Made by a program: the position numbers and the translations under genes. Under the pieces are notes generated by a model. It searched no databases, was not told the DNA's origin, and worked only from the letters and a program-made list of their open reading frames with translations. DNA of 10,781 nucleotides from Olsenella_K sp036454645. Lineage in GTDB: Bacteria > Actinomycetota > Coriobacteriia > Coriobacteriales > Atopobiaceae. Numbering within the stretch: position 1 is the stretch's first letter; every line of letters starts with the position of its first letter. Below, in pieces: positions 7,108 to 10,781 of the stretch. The stretch is from positions 1-10,781 of the forward strand of contig JAZHSQ010000059.1 in assembly GCA_036454645.1 (NCBI GenBank). The letters run 5' to 3'.

Positions 7108-7353
7108 ATGTCCGCACGCATGAGGGTCACGGGGGCTCAGCTTCCCCTCTCGCTCGTCCACGAGGGGAGCACCGTCACGGTCTCCCGCGTGAGGGGGACC
7201 ACCGAGCTCCGCCAGCACCTCGCCGAGCTCGGCTTCGTCGAGGGCGCCGAGGTCAAGGTCGTCTCGCGCGTCAACGGGGACGTGATCGTCTCCGTCAAGG
7301 GCGCCACCTTCGGCATCGGCCGCGACATGGCGAAGCACATCACCACGGCGTAG
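7108..7353 (+). CDS. feoA: FeoA-domain protein 1 (ferrous iron transport accessory protein)
   Basis: This 81-residue SH3-like FeoA protein is a small cytosolic partner thought to bind FeoB and modulate it. Seen: LPLSLVHEGSTVTV, then the LAELGFVEGAEVKVV block (the family's L..LGl.pG..v.v), and the end block VKGATFGIGRDMAKHI. The start is chosen at ATG 7108, which follows a very strong purine stretch (GGAGG at 7093-7097, continuing to 7105). An earlier in-frame ATG at 7060 with AGGGAG upstream would add 16 residues. Those codons include GGA, GGG, GAT and GGT, which the intact genes avoid, so that stretch looks like leader and ribosome site. It is the first gene of a three-gene operon, with 93 bases to the next feoA. 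It is more divergent from typical FeoA than its neighbour. Confidence 0.88.
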   Translation: MSARMRVTGAQLPLSLVHEGSTVTVSRVRGTTELRQHLAELGFVEGAEVKVVSRVNGDVIVSVKGATFGIGRDMAKHITTA

Positions 7354-7390
7354 CCCACGGCGAACCCGTACCAACCAGGCGTCCCACGAG

Positions 7391-7408
7391 GGCCGGGAGC
7401 GACCGGCC
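7391..7408 (+). other. Hairpin between the two feoA genes
   Basis: GGCCGG (7391-7396) pairs with CCGGCC (7403-7408) around GAGCGA, 37 bases after the first feoA stop and 28 bases before the GGGGAGG ribosome site of the second feoA. It could be an RNA processing or stabilising element that tunes expression between operon genes. Confidence 0.4.
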
Positions 7409-7446
7409 AGGGATGCGCTTGTCAATTTCTCTCGAGGGGAGGACAC

Positions 7447-7677
7447 ATGAAGACTCTGAGGGACGTGAAGGTCGGCCAGAGCTGCAAGGTCGTCGGCCTT
7501 GCCGGCGGCGGCGCCGTCAAGCGCCGCATCATGGACATGGGCATCACCAAGAACGCGCGCATCCACGTGCGCAAGGTGGCCCCGCTCGGCGACCCGATCG
7601 AGGTCACGGTGCGCGGCTACGAGCTCTCGCTCCGCAAGGACGAGGCCGAGAACGTGCAGGTCGAGCTCGAGGCCTAG
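7447..7677 (+). CDS. feoA: FeoA-domain protein 2 (canonical FeoA)
   Basis: A 76-residue canonical FeoA with an ATG four bases after GGGGAGG (7436-7442) and a TAG at 7675-7677. The N-terminus (TLRDVKVGQSCKVVGLAGGG) and the core RRIMDMGITKNARIHVRKVA, then APLGDPIEV and RGYELSLRKDEA, match the textbook family sequence closely. The family has a beta-barrel SH3-like fold and associates with FeoB on the cytosolic side. It sits 98 bases upstream of feoB in the same operon. Compared with the first copy it keeps the usual GDPIEV.VRGYELSLRK block, which the first lacks, so the two copies probably do different jobs or form a mixed complex with FeoB; that is inference. Confidence 0.95.
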   Translation: MKTLRDVKVGQSCKVVGLAGGGAVKRRIMDMGITKNARIHVRKVAPLGDPIEVTVRGYELSLRKDEAENVQVELEA

Positions 7678-7680
7678 GCC

Positions 7681-7757
7681 GGGAGGGCGGCCCTCCCGCG
7701 GTTCCGCAGCGGAGGCGCCGCCAGGGCATCACAGGAAGGGCGCGGGCCACCCGCGCC
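7681..7757 (+). other. Two hairpins between feoA2 and feoB
   Basis: GGGAGGG (7681-7687) pairs with CCCTCCC (7691-7697) around a CGG loop, starting three bases after the feoA stop. A second, perfect 8-bp stem pairs GGCGCGGG (7739-7746) with CCCGCGCC (7750-7757) around CCA, ending five bases before the feoB ribosome site AAGGAAGG (7763-7770). The second is well placed to affect feoB translation or to protect or process the mRNA. Confidence 0.45.
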
Positions 7758-7775
7758 ACAACAAGGAAGGCACCA

Positions 7776-10442
7776 ATGGCGGAAAAGACTTACATCGGCC
7801 TTGCCGGCAACCCCAACTGCGGCAAGACCACGCTCTTCAACGAGCTCACGGGCTCCAACGGCTACGTCGGCAACTGGCCGGGCGTAACGGTGGAGAAGAA
7901 GCAGGCGGAGTGGAAGGCCGACAGGAGCGTCACCTTCGTCGACCTGCCCGGCATCTACTCGCTCTCACCGTACTCCCCCGAGGAGGTCGTCTCGCGCGAC
8001 TACCTCGTCAACGAGAAGCCCGACGCGATCATCGACCTCATCGACGTGACCAACCTCGAGCGCAACCTCTACCTCACGACGCAGGTGCTCGAGGCGGGCC
8101 GCCCCACGGTCATCGGCCTCAACATGTGCGACCTGCTCAAGGAGCGTGGCGACGTCATCGACGTCACCGCCCTCTCCGAGCGCCTCGGCGCCCCGGTCGT
8201 GGAGGTCTCCGCCCTGCACAACAAGAACCTCAAGGAGCTCGTGGAGAAGGCCGTCGAGGCCGCCCGCAGGGGGCGCGCGAACGGCGGCACCAGGTGCTTC
8301 TCGCCCGAGGTCGAGGACGCGCTGGCCAAGATCTCCGGGCTCGTCGAGGGATCCTGCGCGCCGGAGCTCGTCCGCTGGTACGCGATCAAGGTCTTCAAGC
8401 GCGACGCCGAGGCGATACGCCCGCTCGGGCTCTCGCCCGAGGCGCTCTCCCAGGCGGAGGCCGCGATCAAGGCCGTGGAGGAGGAGCGCGACGACGACGC
8501 CGAGTCGATCGTCACGAGCGACCGCTACGACTGGATCTCCGACGTGATGGACGCCTGCGTCAAGAAGACCCCCAAGAGGCTCACGACCTCCGAGAAGATC
8601 GACCGCGTCGTGACCAACCGCGTGGCCGGCCTGCCGATCTTCATCGCCGTCATGATCGCGGTCTACTGGTTCGCCCTGGTCGCCGTCGGCACCCCCGCGA
8701 CCGACTGGGTCAACGACAACCTCTTCTCCGACGGCTTCTTCGTCAACGCAGCCTCCGCGGCGCAGTTCGACGAGGACGACGCCGCCTGGCAAGACATGCA
8801 CTACGCCGACCAGGTCTCCGGCTACATCGCCGCGGCCGAGGAGGCCGGCGTCGACGTCGACGGCGTCCAGGAGGCCGTCGACGCGACCGACAGGACCGCC
8901 GACGACGACGCCACGATCGCGGCCTTCGAGCAGGCCGCCGAGGCCGCCGGCGTCGTGGCGACCGACGTGCCCGTCACCGACTCGGACGGCAACTACGTCG
9001 ACACCGACGGCGGGGTCGTGACCAGGCTCGACGAGGACGGCAACCCGGTGCTCGCCGCCGGCCAGGAGCTCGAGGTGCTGCCGACCGTCACCGCCGCGGA
9101 CTTCGAGGCCGCCGTCGACACCCCCGAGCCCGACCAGCACGACTACGCGGGCTGGGTCGACTCCATCCCGACGGCCGCGACCAACGCCCTCGAGGCGGCC
9201 GGCGCCTCCCCGATGGTCGAGTCGCTCGTGGTCGACGGCATCATCGGCGGCGTGGGCTCCGTCCTGGGCTTCATCCCGCAGATCTTCGTCCTCTTCATCG
9301 CCCTGTGCTTCCTCGAGGACTGCGGCTACATGAGCCGCGTGGCCTTCGTGATGGACCGCCTCTTCCGCCGCTTCGGCCTGTCCGGCAAGTCCTTCATCCC
9401 CATGATCGTCTCCTCCGGCTGTGGCGTCCCGGGCGTCCCCTCCTCCAAGACCATCGAGAACGAGCGCGACCGCCGCATGACCGCCATGCTCACCACCATG
9501 ATCCCGTGCTCGGCCAAGCTGCCGATCATCGCCCTGGTCATGGGCGTGCTCGTCGGCACGGACAACGGCGCGTGGTGGGTCGCCCCGATGTTCTACTTCA
9601 TGGGCATCGTCGCCATCATCCTCTCCGCGGTCATGCTCAAGAAGACCAGGCCCTTCGAGGGTGAGCCCGTCCCGTTCGTGATGGAGCTGCCCGACTACCA
9701 CTTCCCGTCGGTCCGCTCCTGGGCGCTGCACGTGTGGGAGCGCGTCTCGGCCTACGTCAAGAAGGCCGGCACGATCATCTTCGCGGCCGCCGTGGGCATC
9801 TGGGCGCTCTCCAACTTCGGCATCGCCGGCTGGGACGGCGGCTCGGGCGCCTTCGGCTTCCTCCCCGGCATGGACGGCGCCCCCGACTCCTACATGGACT
9901 ACTCCATCCTCGCCGGCGTCGGCGGTGCGCTGAGCTTCCTGTTCGCGCCGCTCGGCTTCGGCAACTGGATGGCGACCGCCTCCACCATCTCCGCCCTCAT
10001 CGCCAAGGAGAACCTCGTGTCCACCTTCGGCGTCCTCTACGGCGTCGGCTCCGACGCGAGCGAGAACTCCGTCGCCATGTGGCAGGGCTTCGCCAGCATG
10101 TTCACCGTCGGCGGCACGCTGCACGCCGGCGCCATGTGCGCGTTCGTGGCCTTCAACATGCTGTGCGCCCCGTGCTTCGCGGCCATGGGCACGATCCGTC
10201 GCCAGATGGACTCCGCGAGGTGGACCGCCTTCGCCATCGGCTACGAGTGCGTCTTCGGCTGGGTGATCGGTCTGTTCATCAACCAGTTCTACGAGCTGTT
10301 CGTCTTCGGGAACTTCGGGTTCTGGACCGTCGTCGCCTTCGTGCTGCTCGCCGCCATGCTCTTCCAGGTCTTCCGTCCGACCCCCAAGTGGGACAAGAGT
10401 GACGAGAAGATCCTCGACAGCCTGGACGGCCAGGTGGCCTAG
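7776..10442 (+). CDS. feoB: Ferrous iron transporter FeoB with a large acidic extracellular insertion
   Basis: This 888-residue Fe(II) transporter is longer than the usual 700-770. It starts at an ATG five bases after AAGGAAGG. The cytosolic G domain shows G1 GNPNCGKTT (11-19), G2 Thr38 in GVTVE, G3 DLPG (56-59), G4 NMCD (116-119) and G5 VSAL (144-147), followed by a helical guanine-dissociation-inhibitor-like part. The first membrane helix is about 286-305. Residues about 323-475 are an extra, very acidic segment (about 36 Asp/Glu against two Arg and no Lys), predicted to face outward. The transport core follows, with VDGIIGGVGSVLGF, GKSFIPM, GCGVPGV (548-554, the form seen in clostridial FeoB), PCSAKLP (577-583, Cys578), AKENLVSTFGVLYG and APCFAAMGTIRRQ (Cys800). 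The C-terminus ends in DSLDGQVA with no FeoC-like or Cys-rich tail. It is the last gene of the feoA-feoA-feoB operon. Confidence 0.96.
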   Translation: MAEKTYIGLAGNPNCGKTTLFNELTGSNGYVGNWPGVTVEKKQAEWKADRSVTFVDLPGIYSLSPYSPEEVVSRDYLVNEKPDAIIDLIDVTNLERNLYLTTQVLEAGRPTVIGLNMCDLLKERGDVIDVTALSERLGAPVVEVSALHNKNLKELVEKAVEAARRGRANGGTRCFSPEVEDALAKISGLVEGSCAPELVRWYAIKVFKRDAEAIRPLGLSPEALSQAEAAIKAVEEERDDDAESIVTSDRYDWISDVMDACVKKTPKRLTTSEKIDRVVTNRVAGLPIFIAVMIAVYWFALVAVGTPATDWVNDNLFSDGFFVNAASAAQFDEDDAAWQDMHYADQVSGYIAAAEEAGVDVDGVQEAVDATDRTADDDATIAAFEQAAEAAGVVATDVPVTDSDGNYVDTDGGVVTRLDEDGNPVLAAGQELEVLPTVTAADFEAAVDTPEPDQHDYAGWVDSIPTAATNALEAAGASPMVESLVVDGIIGGVGSVLGFIPQIFVLFIALCFLEDCGYMSRVAFVMDRLFRRFGLSGKSFIPMIVSSGCGVPGVPSSKTIENERDRRMTAMLTTMIPCSAKLPIIALVMGVLVGTDNGAWWVAPMFYFMGIVAIILSAVMLKKTRPFEGEPVPFVMELPDYHFPSVRSWALHVWERVSAYVKKAGTIIFAAAVGIWALSNFGIAGWDGGSGAFGFLPGMDGAPDSYMDYSILAGVGGALSFLFAPLGFGNWMATASTISALIAKENLVSTFGVLYGVGSDASENSVAMWQGFASMFTVGGTLHAGAMCAFVAFNMLCAPCFAAMGTIRRQMDSARWTAFAIGYECVFGWVIGLFINQFYELFVFGNFGFWTVVAFVLLAAMLFQVFRPTPKWDKSDEKILDSLDGQVA

Positions 10443-10448
10443 CCACCG

Positions 10449-10481
10449 CGGCCCCGCCGCTTGGTCCGGGCGGCGGGGCCG
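10449..10481 (+). terminator. First hairpin after feoB
   Basis: A 12-bp perfect stem joins CGGCCCCGCCGC (10449-10460) to GCGGCGGGGCCG (10470-10481) around a nine-base loop, starting seven bases after the stop codon. No T run follows. It may act with the next hairpin as a tandem terminator. Confidence 0.55.
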
Positions 10482-10506
10482 TGCGCGACAAGGACCTGCT
10501 CTCGGC

Positions 10507-10536
10507 AGGGGGTGCCTCCTCGGAGGCGCCCCCTTT
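10507..10536 (+). terminator. Second hairpin after feoB with T tail
   Basis: GGGGGTGCCTCC (10508-10519) pairs with GGAGGCGCCCCC (10522-10533), with one T-G wobble. A10507 pairs with T10534, and TTTCGCTCTT follows. It is the best intrinsic-terminator candidate for the feo operon. Its T tail is also the 5' arm of another possible hairpin, TTTCGCTC (10534-10541) with GAGCGAAA (10550-10557). Confidence 0.7.
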
Positions 10537-10573
10537 CGCTCTTCCGGGGGAGCGAAAAATCCCAGAATCGCGC

Positions 10574-10602
10574 TTGCATAGAAGTTAGCCGTGGTCTACT
10601 AT
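10574..10602 (+). promoter_or_regulatory. Promoter with the same architecture as the feo promoter
   Basis: TTGCAT (10574-10579) and TACTAT (10597-10602) are 17 bases apart. AAGTTAG lies two bases after the -35 box (10582-10588) and again over the expected start (10604-10610). In the feo promoter the -35 box is identical, AAGTTAG lies three bases after it, and a second GTTA lies at the start site. The two GTTA elements are 22 bases apart here and 24 in feo, about two helical turns in each case. Joint regulation is a reasonable inference. Confidence 0.65.
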
Positions 10603-10608
10603 GAAGTT

Positions 10609-10736
10609 AGTTGAGGGAAACAAATTCCCGCAACGAGTTATCACCTGCCCGAAAGGCGTGACTCCTCTCCCACGCCACTGAGGGCCCCAGCGCCGCCGGC
10701 CTCCCCCCCCTGACACAGCCGGCGGCGCATTTCTGT
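10609..10736 (+). ncRNA. Candidate short structured RNA (iron-regulated C-rich sRNA) or structured leader of the next gene
   Basis: From the expected start near 10609 to the terminator-like stem there are about 125 bases with no protein-like frame. They can form three hairpins: GGGAA/TTCCC (10615-10619 with 10625-10629), GGCGTG/CACGCC (10655-10660 with 10671-10676) and GCGCCGCCGGC/GCCGGCGGCGC (10690-10700 with 10718-10728). The loops of the second and third are C/U-rich (ACTCCTCTCC and CTCCCCCCCC), the kind of sequence that pairs with Shine-Dalgarno sites. CCTCTCCC (10664-10671) is the exact complement of GGGAGAGG (7098-7105) just before the first feoA. C-rich iron-sparing sRNAs are known (FsrA of Bacillus). 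The alternative is a leader or attenuator for a gene beyond the window. Confidence 0.35.
10690..10736 (+). terminator. Terminator-like stem with ATTTCTGT tail
   Basis: A perfect 11-bp GC stem (10690-10700 with 10718-10728) has a 17-base C-rich loop and is followed by ATTTCTGT. It ends the short unit that begins at the promoter 10574-10602. The T run is broken, so efficiency is uncertain. Confidence 0.5.
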
Positions 10737-10781
10737 GCCGACCCACGACGAGGCGGGGCCCCGCCCGGGCGCCCCCCCCGG

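Larger units (their letters stand above)
10443..10781. other. Non-coding right end: terminators, a promoter and a structured short unit
   Basis: No protein-like frame is evident in these 339 bases. In order they hold two hairpin terminators of feoB, an overlapping hairpin, a promoter matching the feo promoter, three hairpins of a possible short RNA, and at the edge a palindrome GGCGGGGCCCCGCC (10752-10765). The gene that might follow lies outside the window. Confidence 0.6.

Noticed and set aside
8950..9080. EF-hand or dockerin-like calcium sites in the FeoB insertion (DSDGN, DEDGN)
   Set aside because: The loops lack the Asp at position 1, and the second also the acidic residue at position 12; only the DG core matches.
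10752..10765. GGCGGGGCCCCGCC palindrome at the window end
   Set aside because: A GC-only palindrome is expected by chance in this composition, and there is too little sequence after it to judge.
1..10781. CRISPR arrays, tRNA, rRNA, insertion sequences or transposases
   Set aside because: No regularly spaced repeats, cloverleaf patterns, rRNA-like stretches or transposase motifs were seen on either strand.

Overview
The window is very GC-rich, and almost every codon in the genes ends in G or C. The gene content (CapA-like enzyme, polysaccharide flippase, aspartate-sensitive-type PEP carboxylase, a feoA-feoA-feoB iron operon with clostridial-type FeoB signatures) and the GC richness suggest a high-GC Gram-positive anaerobe. 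My best guess is the Coriobacteriia (Olsenella/Atopobiaceae-like). That assignment is inferred from gene character, not from a marker gene.

Layout, left to right. (1) Positions 1-1284 hold the 3' part of a secreted or membrane-anchored CapA/PgsA-type metallophosphoesterase-fold protein. (2) A sharp AT-rich island at about 1331-1400 carries a near-perfect sigma70-type promoter and two inverted repeats. It drives a 102-residue HipB-like XRE repressor (1410-1718) with no HipA toxin next to it. (3) The convergent gap 1719-1899 contains a perfect 14-bp inverted repeat. (4) A 12-helix Wzx/MATE-like polysaccharide flippase is on the minus strand (1900-3360). (5) A divergent 310-bp intergenic region precedes ppc (3671-6403), a complete PEP carboxylase that makes oxaloacetate from PEP and bicarbonate. 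(6) A 700-bp spacer (6404-7107) holds three tandem hairpins, a decayed minus-strand gene fragment, and an AT-rich promoter/operator region for the iron operon. (7) feoA1, feoA2 and feoB (7108-10442) form a ferrous-iron uptake operon, with hairpins in each intergenic spacer. FeoB carries an unusual, strongly acidic outward-facing insertion of about 150 residues. (8) After two hairpin terminators, a second promoter (10574-10602) copies the architecture of the feo promoter: the same TTGCAT -35 box, AAGTTAG in the spacer and a second GTTA at the start site. It reads into a short stretch of about 125 nt with three hairpins and C/U-rich loops that ends in a terminator-like stem.

The most interesting unit is the right end. 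The feo operon and a possible C-rich small RNA (or structured leader) appear to share one metal-responsive operator design. If transcribed, this RNA would be analogous in logic to iron-sparing C-rich sRNAs such as Bacillus FsrA. This is inference from sequence layout only.
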